The notes under the pieces were generated by a model. It made no database searches, was not told where the DNA came from, and saw nothing but the letters and a program-made list of their open reading frames with translations. Shown here piece after piece: positions 27,957 through 34,874 of a DNA stretch of 64,000 nucleotides (position 1 is its first letter; each line of letters starts with the position of its first letter). Source of the stretch: PALSA-612 sp963742925 (GTDB taxonomy: Bacteria > Actinomycetota > Thermoleophilia > Gaiellales > Gaiellaceae); the NCBI GenBank assembly GCA_963742925.1, contig CAVUNV010000002.1:62001-126000 (forward strand), written 5' to 3'. The position numbers and the translations under genes were made by a program.

Positions 27957-27973
27957 TTGCAAGTAACTTGCAA
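27957..27973. promoter_or_regulatory. palindromic operator TTGCAAG-TAA-CTTGCAA between ZIP and Fur-family genes
   Basis: A perfect 7-3-7 inverted repeat. It contains TAACTT (27964-27969), which lies 7 nt before the regulator's GTG 27977 and looks like its -10 box. A repressor bound here would block the regulator promoter and could also affect the ZIP gene. A related box occurs at 29537-29557. Confidence 0.6.
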
Positions 27974-27976
27974 GTA

Positions 27977-28360
27977 GTGCGGAAAACGCGCGTCAGCCAA
28001 CTCGTGGTCGACCTGCTCCAGACGTACGCCACGCCCCTCTCCCTGCAGGAGCTCCATGTCCATGTCCGGGAGCGGCTACCGACGACGGCCTACTCGACGA
28101 TCTACCGCGTGGTCTCTCGCCTCGAGGCCGAGGGCAAGGTGGTCAGGGTCGACTGGCGGGAGCGCGGCAGCCGTTTCGAGTGGGCAGAGCTGCCGCACCA
28201 CCACCACATCGTCTGCGGGATCTGCGGCCGGAGCGTCGACGTCGACGACGCCGACCTCGGCTTCAGCGAGGAGAGGATCCGGGCGGCGACGGGCTTTCTC
28301 GTCAACCACCACTCGATCGAGCTCGAGGGAATCTGCCCGGGCTGCCAGGGGAGGACCTAG
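27977..28360 (+). CDS. Fur-family metalloregulator, possibly Zur
   Basis: A 127-residue protein with a winged helix (LSLQELHVHVRERLPTTAYS, then STIYRVVSRLEAEGKV) and a dimerisation half with metal sites: HHHHIVCGICG and the C-terminal CPGCQG form the structural Cys4 zinc site; the His cluster and RVDWRERGSRFEW supply regulatory ligands. The divergent ZIP transporter suggests zinc sensing (Zur), but iron or peroxide sensing cannot be excluded. GTG 27977 is chosen because the operator/-10 lies directly before it. Its stop overlaps the convergent M20 peptidase by 4 bp. Confidence 0.85.
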   Translation: MRKTRVSQLVVDLLQTYATPLSLQELHVHVRERLPTTAYSTIYRVVSRLEAEGKVVRVDWRERGSRFEWAELPHHHHIVCGICGRSVDVDDADLGFSEERIRAATGFLVNHHSIELEGICPGCQGRT

Positions 28361-29535
28361 CCCGCGCCGGCGAGGAGGCCTCCGTCGATCGCCGCGACGA
28401 GGCCGGCGACGATGCCGCAGCGCGTGGCGAAGCTCGCCGTCTCGACGTACTCGTCCGGCGAATGGTCGTCGCCGCCGACCGGCCCGAGGCCGTCGAGCGT
28501 CGGAATCCCGCCGGTTGCCGTCCACGAGCCGTCGGAGACGCCGCCCGCACGAGCCTCGCCGAACTCGTGCCCGAGCGACGCGCCGAGGGCGATCGCCGCC
28601 TCGGCGAGTAGACCGACCGCCGGGGTTCGTTCGAGCGGCGGCGGGCCACCGAGGTCCTCGTAGCCGAGCGTGATCCCGTCGTAGGCCGGGAACTCGCGGA
28701 TCCGCCCGGTCACCCAGTCGAGATCGTCCTGCGTCGCGGCCCGCACGTCCGCGGCCAGCAGGCCGCGGCTCGGAACCGTGTTCAGCCCTTCCCCGGCCTC
28801 GAGGGCGGTGATCTGCACCGTCATGCCGTCCCGGGCCGCGTCCAGCTCGGCGAGTCGCAACGCCTCGCGGGCCAGCGCGAGCGCCACGTTGCGACCCGCT
28901 CGGGGCGCCTCGCCCGCGTGCGCTGCGCGACCCTCGGCGTGCACCCGCAGCCACGCGGCGCCCTTGCGCGCCGACACGACCTCGCCGTTCGGCCGTCCGC
29001 ACTCGAGGCAGAGCACGGCGTCGAAGGACGCGAGACGGTCGAAGGTCGCGGGCGGCACCGGCCGCGACTCCTCGTCCGGGACCGACACGACCTCGACGAG
29101 CTCGAACGGCCGCGGCCCGGTCGCGAGCACGCGCGCCGTGTGGACGGCGACCGCGATCCCGCCCTTCATGTCGGCGACGCCGGGCCCGTAGCAGCGTTCG
29201 GCGTCGCGCCGGAAGGGGCGCATCGCCGCGGTGCCGAGCGGAAAGACCGTGTCGTGGTGGCAGAGCAGCGCGACGCGCCCGCGTCCCTCCCCGCGTAGCG
29301 CCGCGTGGAGGTAGAGGCCAGCCGGCGACGGCACGAGCTCGGGCTCGAGGCCGTACCGCTCGCAGACGGACGCGAGCAGCCGTGCCATCCCGTCGAGCGC
29401 GTCGACGTTCCCGCCGGGCGTGTCCACGTCCACCCAGGTGGCCAGATCGGCGAGCAGCAGGTCGAGCCCGGCGTCGACCTCCGCGCATGCACGCGTTGCC
29501 TCCTCGACCGCGACGGCGGGTAGCGGGGATCCCAT
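28357..29535 (-). CDS. M20-family metallopeptidase (glutamate carboxypeptidase-like)
   Basis: A 392-residue M20 amidohydrolase: first metal histidine in ALLCHHDTVFP, bridging Asp in GPGVADMKGGI, catalytic Glu in PDEESRPV, and the dimerisation (lid) domain from about 180 to 290 (GRAAHAGEAPRAGRN). Relatives remove C-terminal glutamate (CPG2) or cleave N-acyl amino acids. ATG 29535 follows directly after a palindromic TTGCAA-type box. It is divergent from the aminotransferase, so both may be controlled by the same site. Confidence 0.87.
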   Translation of the reverse strand: MGSPLPAVAVEEATRACAEVDAGLDLLLADLATWVDVDTPGGNVDALDGMARLLASVCERYGLEPELVPSPAGLYLHAALRGEGRGRVALLCHHDTVFPLGTAAMRPFRRDAERCYGPGVADMKGGIAVAVHTARVLATGPRPFELVEVVSVPDEESRPVPPATFDRLASFDAVLCLECGRPNGEVVSARKGAAWLRVHAEGRAAHAGEAPRAGRNVALALAREALRLAELDAARDGMTVQITALEAGEGLNTVPSRGLLAADVRAATQDDLDWVTGRIREFPAYDGITLGYEDLGGPPPLERTPAVGLLAEAAIALGASLGHEFGEARAGGVSDGSWTATGGIPTLDGLGPVGGDDHSPDEYVETASFATRCGIVAGLVAAIDGGLLAGAG

Positions 29536-29536
29536 G

Positions 29537-29557
29537 CTTGCAACAGTCTGTTGCAAG
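29537..29557. promoter_or_regulatory. palindromic operator CTTGCAACA-GTC-TGTTGCAAG
   Basis: A perfect 9-3-9 inverted repeat immediately upstream of the M20 peptidase ATG and 31 bp before the divergent aminotransferase start. It shares two TTGCAA cores with the box at 27957-27973, but the cores are 13 bp apart instead of 11. The same Fur-family regulator may act here; that link is inference. Confidence 0.5.
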
Positions 29558-29575
29558 GGGCGGCGCTCGGAGCGT

Positions 29576-29581
29576 TAGCAT
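29576..29581 (+). promoter_or_regulatory. -10 box (TAGCAT) of the aminotransferase gene
   Basis: TAGCAT, 7 nt, then GTG 29589; 19 bp downstream of the palindrome at 29537-29557. Confidence 0.5.
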
Positions 29582-29588
29582 CCGCGGC

Positions 29589-30845
29589 GTGACGCGGTTC
29601 TGGCACCCGTTCGCGGACATGGGGCTCGTCGAGGAGCACGGCGAGCTCGTGCTCGAGCGGGGCGAGGGAGCACGGGTCTGGGACGAGCAGGGCCGGGGCT
29701 ACATCGACGCGACGGCGGCGCTCTGGTACTGCAACGTCGGCTACGGGCGCGCCGAGATCGCCGACGCGGCCGCCGCGCAGATCCGGAAGATCTCCGCCTA
29801 CTCGGCCTACGGGAACCTCGCCACGCGCCCGACCGTCGACCTGGCCGAGCGGCTGGCCGCCCTCTCACCGCTCGACGACGCGCGCGTCTTCTTCACGAGC
29901 GGCGGCGCGGAGTCGATCGAGTCGGCCGCCAAGCTCGCGCGCCGTTACTTCAGCCTCACCGGGGAGCCCGAGCGCACGGTTCTGATCTCCCGTGAGCGCG
30001 CGTACCACGGCGTCGCCGGGTTCGGGACGAGCCTGGCGGGCGCGGACGTCTTCCGGGAGGGGATCGACCCGCCCGTCCCGGGCGTGCTGCACGTGCCCTG
30101 GGATTCGGCCGACGCGCTTCGCGAAGCGATCGGGTCGGTGGGCCCGGAGCGCGTGGCCGCGTTCTTCTGCGAGCCGGTCGTCGGTGCCGGCGGAGTGCTC
30201 GCGCCGCCGCCCGGGTACCTCACCGAGGTCCGGTCGATCTGCCGTGACGCCGGTTGCCTGCTCGTCGCCGACGAGGTGATCACGAGCTTCGGCCGCTGTG
30301 GACACTGGTTCGCCAGCGAGCGCTTCCAGCTCGAGCCCGACCTGATCGCCTTCGCGAAGGGCTCGACGTCGGGCTACCTGCCGCTCGGCGGGGTGATCGC
30401 CTCCGGGCGCGTTGCCGAGCCGTTCTGGCAGCCGGGCACCGGTGTCATCTTCCGGCACGGCTACACGTACTCGGGCCACGCGACCGTGTGCGCGGCATCG
30501 CACGCCAACCTCGACATCCTCGACCGCGACGGGCTGATCGCGCGCGGCGGGGAGTTGGAGCGGGAGGTCGAGGAGGCGCTCGCGCCGCTCGCCGGCCACC
30601 CTCTCGTCTCCGAGGTTCGGGCCGGCACGGGCGCGATGGCCGCCGTCCAGCTCGAGGAGCCGGCGCTGGCCGAGCGCGCGTCGCTGCTCGCCCGTGAGCA
30701 CGGCGTGATCACGCGCGTCCTGCTCGGCGGCTCGCTGCAGATCTCGCCGTCGCTCGTGATCACGCGCGCCGAGCTCGACGAGCTCGCGGGCGGGCTCGCC
30801 GCGGCGCTCGACGCGTGCGTGGCGGCAGCGACGCCGGCCGGCTGA
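29589..30845 (+). CDS. class III PLP aminotransferase
   Basis: A 418-residue fold-type I aminotransferase. N-terminus TRFWHPFADM is typical of omega-amino acid or BioA-like members. The PLP phosphate site is FTSGGAESIESAAKLARR, the ring aspartate is in LLVADEVITSFGR, and the Schiff-base lysine in AFAKGSTSGYLPLG. Substrates are likely omega-amino acids, amines or pyruvate-dependent donors, and cannot be fixed from sequence. It is monocistronic and divergent from the M20 peptidase across a shared operator. Confidence 0.87.
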   Translation: MTRFWHPFADMGLVEEHGELVLERGEGARVWDEQGRGYIDATAALWYCNVGYGRAEIADAAAAQIRKISAYSAYGNLATRPTVDLAERLAALSPLDDARVFFTSGGAESIESAAKLARRYFSLTGEPERTVLISRERAYHGVAGFGTSLAGADVFREGIDPPVPGVLHVPWDSADALREAIGSVGPERVAAFFCEPVVGAGGVLAPPPGYLTEVRSICRDAGCLLVADEVITSFGRCGHWFASERFQLEPDLIAFAKGSTSGYLPLGGVIASGRVAEPFWQPGTGVIFRHGYTYSGHATVCAASHANLDILDRDGLIARGGELEREVEEALAPLAGHPLVSEVRAGTGAMAAVQLEEPALAERASLLAREHGVITRVLLGGSLQISPSLVITRAELDELAGGLAAALDACVAAATPAG

Positions 30846-30879
30846 CCCGGCGGCAATTCCCGCTTAACACAGATCCAAC

Positions 30880-30893
30880 GACGCTTAAGCGTC
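30880..30893. promoter_or_regulatory. 14-bp perfect palindrome GACGCTTAAGCGTC upstream of htrA
   Basis: Located 29-42 bp before the htrA -10 box; a small hairpin TGCCTC-CAAAC-GAGGCA (30901-30917) lies between. The position overlaps or adjoins the expected -35 region, suggesting an operator or activator site. Confidence 0.4.
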
Positions 30894-30921
30894 CCCCAAC
30901 TGCCTCCAAACGAGGCAGGGC

Positions 30922-30927
30922 TATAAC
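30922..30927 (+). promoter_or_regulatory. -10 box (TATAAC) of htrA
   Basis: TATAAC, 6 nt, then GTG 30934, no Shine-Dalgarno; a clear leaderless arrangement. Confidence 0.55.
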
Positions 30928-30933
30928 CCACAG

Positions 30934-32160
30934 GTGGCGCCCGCATCACTTCTCCCCCGTGCGGCTGCGCTCACAGGCGCCGGCGCGGCCGGTGCCGGCG
31001 TGGCGCTCGCGGTCGCCTTCGGTGCCGGCGCCCTCGGCGGCACGACGACCGTCGAGACGATCCGCGACGTCTCGGCGCCGGCGACCAGCGTCAGCAACAC
31101 CTTCCCGCCGAGCCGTGGCAGCCGGCTGACGATCGGGCAGATCTACAAGGACGTCGCGCCGGGTGTCGTCCAGATCACCGCCACCACCGAGGTGGTCACG
31201 CCTGCCGACCCGTTCTTCGATCCGCTCGGCCCGACGGTGCAGAAGGAGAAGGCGCTCGGCTCGGGCTTCGTGATCGACAAGGCGGGCCACGTCGTGACGA
31301 ACTACCACGTCATCGCCGGCGCCAAGTCGATTCAGGTCAGCTTCTCCAACAACGAGAGCTTCAAGGCGCAGGTCGTCGGCAAGGACCCGACCACCGACCT
31401 GGCCGTCCTGCGCGTCAACGCGAGCTCCCGGGCGCTGACGCCGCTGGCCATGGGCGACTCCGACCGGGTTCAGGTCGGGGACCAGGTCATCGCGATCGGC
31501 AACCCGTTCGGGCTGACGCGCTCGGTGACGGCCGGGATCGTCAGCGCGCTCCAGCGCCAGATCGCCTCGCCGAATCAGTACACGATCGACCACGTCATCC
31601 AGACCGACGCCGCGATCAACCACGGCAACTCCGGCGGGCCGCTGATCTCCACCGGCGGGCAGGTGATCGGCGTCAACGCCCAGATCGACACCGCGAGCAC
31701 GTCCGAGCAGAACAACGCCGGCATCGGCCTCGCGATCCCGTCGAACACCGTCAAGACCGTCGTCGGCCAGCTGCTGAAGACGGGCCGTGTCGAGCATCCC
31801 TTCCTCGGCGTCGAGCCGCAGACGATCACGCCCGTCCCGGCGCGGATCCTCCATCTCCCCGCCGTGAGCGGGATGCTGGTCGAGAAGGTCGACCCCGGAA
31901 GCGGCGCCGCGAAGGCCGGTCTCAGGGGCGGGACGAGGCAGGTGACCGTGGCCGGCGAGTCGTACATGCTCGGCGGAGACATCATCGTGAAGGTCGACGG
32001 TGCCCGCGTGGCCTCGCTCGCCCGGCTCCGCGACCTCGTCGCTGCCAAGCAGCCCGGGGAGACCATGACGCTCACGATCTACCGCAGCTCCGTCGGCCCG
32101 AGCGGCTGGAAGCTGCTGGACGTCGACGTGAAGCTCGGGCGGCAACCCTCCTCCGGGTAG
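30934..32160 (+). CDS. HtrA/DegP-type trypsin-like serine protease with PDZ domain
   Basis: A 408-residue membrane-anchored or secreted quality-control protease. An N-terminal hydrophobic segment (about 8-35) is followed by a linker. In the protease domain the triad is visible as His in VTNYHVIAG, Asp in TTDLAVLRV and Ser in HGNSGGPLIS. A C-terminal PDZ domain (about 300-400) shows GMLVEKVDPGSGAAKAGLRG and GGDIIVKVDG. It degrades misfolded envelope proteins, and the palindrome upstream suggests stress-responsive control. The protein is extracytoplasmic except for its N-terminus. Confidence 0.92.
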   Translation: MAPASLLPRAAALTGAGAAGAGVALAVAFGAGALGGTTTVETIRDVSAPATSVSNTFPPSRGSRLTIGQIYKDVAPGVVQITATTEVVTPADPFFDPLGPTVQKEKALGSGFVIDKAGHVVTNYHVIAGAKSIQVSFSNNESFKAQVVGKDPTTDLAVLRVNASSRALTPLAMGDSDRVQVGDQVIAIGNPFGLTRSVTAGIVSALQRQIASPNQYTIDHVIQTDAAINHGNSGGPLISTGGQVIGVNAQIDTASTSEQNNAGIGLAIPSNTVKTVVGQLLKTGRVEHPFLGVEPQTITPVPARILHLPAVSGMLVEKVDPGSGAAKAGLRGGTRQVTVAGESYMLGGDIIVKVDGARVASLARLRDLVAAKQPGETMTLTIYRSSVGPSGWKLLDVDVKLGRQPSSG

Positions 32161-32223
32161 CCCCGAGAGCACGCCGGGCTGCGCCGCGGATGGGTGCGCA
32201 TGCATCGCTAGCCTGTTCCGCCT

Positions 32224-32580
32224 ATGGCGGGGTACGAGCTCGAGCCCGGAGACCTGCTGCTCGAGGATCCGAGCACGGAGGAGCAGATCTGGATCACGGG
32301 CGGCGGCGAGGATCACGCAGGGTGGCATTGCGTGTCGACCGACCCGTTTCCCTGTCCGGCGGCCGGATGCTCGTTCGTGGCCGAGTTCATGACGGCCGCG
32401 CATCTGATCCTCGTCTGGGAGGAGCGCGACGACCCCAACCTGCTGCGACACGCCGAGCGGGCCAAGCAGGTGGGGCGAAACCCGCGGGTCGTCGAGTACG
32501 CGCCGGGCTTCGGCCCGAGCGCCTCGTACTACGCATGGGAGGCCGCCGGCCGGCCCGTGCACGGCATCCGCGGCAAGTGA
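32224..32580 (+). CDS. hypothetical protein, 118 aa
   Basis: Not recognised. A soluble, acidic protein beginning MAGYELEPGDLLLEDPSTEE with an internal Trp/Cys/Pro-rich stretch (WHCVSTDPFPCPAAGC) that could bind a metal, and a His at AAHLILVWEE. No membrane segment or signal peptide is seen. ATG 32224 has TAGCCT 9 nt upstream. The codon usage and third-position GC look like those of neighbours, so it is probably real. It lies just before the HMA protein and the sigma factor, but the spacing does not prove an operon. Confidence 0.6.
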   Translation: MAGYELEPGDLLLEDPSTEEQIWITGGGEDHAGWHCVSTDPFPCPAAGCSFVAEFMTAAHLILVWEERDDPNLLRHAERAKQVGRNPRVVEYAPGFGPSASYYAWEAAGRPVHGIRGK

Positions 32581-32603
32581 GCTTCGGCGAGACTCCGCGC
32601 CGT

Positions 32604-32609
32604 TAGCAT
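32604..32609 (+). promoter_or_regulatory. -10 box (TAGCAT) of the HMA-domain gene
   Basis: TAGCAT is 7 nt before GTG 32617. The upstream ATG 32608 lies inside this box, which argues for GTG 32617 as the real start. Confidence 0.45.
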
Positions 32610-32616
32610 GGCCGCC

Positions 32617-32841
32617 GTGACGACCGAGACGATCCAGGTCAGCGGCATCCGGTGCGAGCGTTGCGTCAACCGACTCGGCGCCGTGCTGACGGGACAGGAC
32701 GGCCTCGAGTCGGCCAACGCCAACCTGATGGGGCAGGTGACGCTGTCCTGGGACGAGGCGCGAACGAGCCGCGAGTCACTGCTCGAAGCCATGGCTCGCG
32801 GGGGCTTCCACGAGGTGCAGGCCAGGTCTGAAGCGGAATAG
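32617..32841 (+). CDS. heavy-metal-associated (HMA) domain protein, CopZ-like
   Basis: A 74-residue ferredoxin-like fold protein with the metal motif GIRCERCVNRLG (CxxC) at about residue 14 and the pattern VSGI-x-C and GQVTLSWDEA expected for HMA domains. Such stand-alone domains chaperone copper(I) or similar soft metals in the cytosol. No cognate P1B-type ATPase is in the window; the P-type ATPase at 9.3 kb lacks a CPx motif. In-frame ATG 32608 would add three residues. Confidence 0.8.
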   Translation: MTTETIQVSGIRCERCVNRLGAVLTGQDGLESANANLMGQVTLSWDEARTSRESLLEAMARGGFHEVQARSEAE

Positions 32842-32885
32842 CCCGCGGAGCCAGGTCGTTGGAGGCTCCGTGACGGGCACGCTGC

Positions 32886-32891
32886 TAGGGT
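32886..32891 (+). promoter_or_regulatory. -10 box (TAGGGT) of the sigma-factor operon
   Basis: TAGGGT is 9 nt before ATG 32901. A sigma-R type -35 (GGAAT) was not found with confidence, so autoregulation is not shown. Confidence 0.4.
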
Positions 32892-32900
32892 CCCGCCGCC

Positions 32901-33491
32901 ATGAGCGGGACGGAAGAGGAAGCCGGCGCACGGAGAGTCGCGTCGGAAGCGCGAAACCGCGTCCGCTTCGAGGAGGAGGCGCTCCAGCTCTCGGACCAGG
33001 TCTACCGCGTTGCGCGGCGCCTGGTGTCGACGCGCGAGGAGGCGGAAGACCTCGTCCAGGAGACCTACGCGCGGGCGTTCCGCAGCTGGCGCTCCTTCAC
33101 GCCGGGCACGAACCTGCGGGCCTGGCTCCTGCGGATCCTCACGAACCTGAACATCGACCGGGGCCGGCGCAAGCAGCGCGCGCCGGACGAGCAGCCGCTC
33201 GAGGAAAGTGACTACTTCCTGTACAACCGGCTCGAGCAGGCCACCCGGGACGGCAACGCCGACGAGGAGCGCGTCGTCGAGCGGCTCTCCCAGGACGACA
33301 TCGTCGGGGCCCTGTCCGCCGTTCCGCACGACTTCCGAGACGTCGTGGTGCTCGTGGACATAGGGGACTTCACCTACCAGGATGCGGCCAACATCCTCGA
33401 CATCCCGATCGGCACCGTCATGTCCCGCCTGCACCGTGGCAGGCGTATCCTGAAACGAGAGCTCGCAGATCGGACGACGGGAGGCACGTGA
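32901..33491 (+). CDS. ECF RNA polymerase sigma factor, SigR-like
   Basis: A 196-residue sigma-70 family member with only regions 2 and 4. Region 2 is VARRLVSTREEAEDLVQETY followed by ARAFRSWRSFTPGTNLRAWL; region 4 is ALSAVPHDFRDVVVLVDIGD with the HTH DAANILDIPIGTVMSRLHRG. It resembles the SigR/SigH/RpoE group that responds to thiol oxidation. The downstream gene encodes an RsrA-like zinc anti-sigma factor in a TGATG overlap, which is the usual operon form. The sigma factor directs RNA polymerase to stress promoters when released. Confidence 0.9.
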   Translation: MSGTEEEAGARRVASEARNRVRFEEEALQLSDQVYRVARRLVSTREEAEDLVQETYARAFRSWRSFTPGTNLRAWLLRILTNLNIDRGRRKQRAPDEQPLEESDYFLYNRLEQATRDGNADEERVVERLSQDDIVGALSAVPHDFRDVVVLVDIGDFTYQDAANILDIPIGTVMSRLHRGRRILKRELADRTTGGT

Positions 33492-33730
33492 TGGCCGGCT
33501 ACGAGATCGATCCGTGCGAGAAGTGCGAAGAGGCCATGCAGCCGTACCTCGACCGCGCGCTGAGCGACGCCGAGCGGCGGGAGGCCGAGGAGCATCTGGT
33601 CGCCTGTTCCTACTGCGCGAAGCGCTACCGGTTCGAGGAGAGCCTGCGGCAGTTCGTCCGCAAGTGCTGCGCCGAGCAGATGCCGCCCGAGCTGAAGCAG
33701 AAGCTGGCGTCGCTCAGGACGCCGCTCTAG
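33491..33730 (+). CDS. zinc-containing anti-sigma factor, RsrA-like
   Basis: A 79-residue ZAS protein. Metal motif H35-x3-C39-x2-C42 (EEHLVACSYC) plus C9 and C12 near the N-terminus and adjacent C59-C60. This cysteine layout closely matches Streptomyces RsrA, where disulfide formation expels zinc and frees the sigma factor. ATG 33491 has GGGAGG 6-7 nt upstream and overlaps the sigma stop (TGATG); GTG 33488 is possible. It is cytoplasmic, with no membrane segment. The 3' end overlaps a convergent gene by 4 bp. Confidence 0.87.
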   Translation: MAGYEIDPCEKCEEAMQPYLDRALSDAERREAEEHLVACSYCAKRYRFEESLRQFVRKCCAEQMPPELKQKLASLRTPL

Positions 33731-34240
33731 TCGCGGAACCGCTCGGGGAGGTCGTCGGGGCGATCGACGTCGCCCGGTGCGCCGAGGTCGTCGCACGGCA
33801 CGAGCACCGGGGCGAGCGCCCGGGCGCCCTCGTCCGGGACGGAGCCCCAGGCGGCTCGCGCCAGCAGCACAGGATGGCCACGCTCGCCGCCGTAGCTCGC
33901 GGCGAGCACGTCGTCTCCGTGCGCGCGCCAGGCGCCGATCACCCGCTCGATCGCCGCCGGCGCGAGATCGGGGCCGTCCGCGAGCACGACGATCGCCGCC
34001 TCGGCCCCGCCGGGAAGCGCCGCGAGACCGCACCGGAGCGACGCGCCCGGCCCGCGCTCCCAGTCGGCGCAGTGGACGACCGGAGCGTCTGCCACCAATT
34101 CGAAGGCACCGGCGACCACGATCGACGTCCGCGATCCCGCTCTCGCGAACGCGTTCGAGCACGTCCTCCAGCAGCAGCCGCTGCTTGGGTGAGCCGAACC
34201 GCGTCGCGGCACCGGCCGCGAGCACGACGGCCCCGATCAC
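33727..34240 (-). pseudogene. MobA-like NTP transferase, frame broken once
   Basis: A molybdenum-cofactor-type nucleotidyltransferase: GTG 34240 begins VIGAVVLAAGAATRFGSPKQ, the GT-A nucleotide-binding loop. After about 34120-34126 an extra base moves the rest (IVVAGAFELVADAPVVHC, VLADGPDLAP, GERGHPVLLARAAW) to another frame; 514 bp is 171 codons plus one base. Homologues include MobA and MocA (molybdopterin cytidylyl/guanylyl transferases) that finish the cofactor for oxidases or FDH. All conserved blocks survive, so an assembly error is likely. It overlaps the cyclophilin stop by a GTGA. Confidence 0.68.
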
Positions 34241-34872
34241 GAGCTCGAGATCGTGATCCGCTTGACGACCACGGCCTGTGTGGGCTGCTCCGTCTTCGGG
34301 TCGCCCAGCTTCCCGATCTTGTCCACGACGGCCATGCCGTCGACGACCTTCCCGAGCACCGCGTAGTCCGGCGTCAGGAACGACGCGTCGCCGGTGACGA
34401 CGAAGAACTGGCTGCCGGACGTACCCGCCGGCTCGGTCTGGGACTTCGCCATCGCGACGACACCCTTGGGGTAGGTCGTCTTCGCCGCCGGCTTGTCGAC
34501 GACCGAGTAGCCGGGCCCGCCCGTGCCGGTCGCGGTCGGATCGCCGCCCTGGATGACGAAGCCCGGCACGATGCGATGGAAGGTCGTGTCGTCGAAGAAG
34601 CCGGAGCGCGCCAGCGACACGAAGGACGCCGTCGTGTTCGGGGAGCCCTTCACGTCCAGCTTGATCGTGAACGGGCCGCAGCTCGTGTCGACCGTCGCCG
34701 TCCACGACTTCGACGCGTCGAGCGGCGTGGTGGGCGGCTTACGGCTCTCGCTCCGCGGCTTGGGCGCAGACACCTGGGGACAGCCGGTCGAGCTCTTGGA
34801 CGAGCCGCCGCCGCACCCCGCGAGCACCGCGGCCAGCGCGACGACGACCCCGAGCGCCGCTACGCGACCCAC
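34237..34872 (-). CDS. cyclophilin-type peptidyl-prolyl isomerase, lipoprotein
   Basis: A 211-residue secreted lipoprotein: GTG start, hydrophobic signal VAALGVVVALAAVLAGC with lipobox LAGC, then a Ser/Lys/Pro linker. The cyclophilin domain (about 60-205) shows FHRIVPGFVIQGGDP and SGSQFFVVTGD, with the catalytic Arg in FHRI. It catalyses proline isomerisation of exported proteins on the outer face of the membrane. It starts 2 bp after the amidohydrolase stop and continues into the MobA-like gene, an operon by spacing. Confidence 0.88.
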   Translation of the reverse strand: MGRVAALGVVVALAAVLAGCGGGSSKSSTGCPQVSAPKPRSESRKPPTTPLDASKSWTATVDTSCGPFTIKLDVKGSPNTTASFVSLARSGFFDDTTFHRIVPGFVIQGGDPTATGTGGPGYSVVDKPAAKTTYPKGVVAMAKSQTEPAGTSGSQFFVVTGDASFLTPDYAVLGKVVDGMAVVDKIGKLGDPKTEQPTQAVVVKRITISSS

Positions 34873-34874
34873 GC

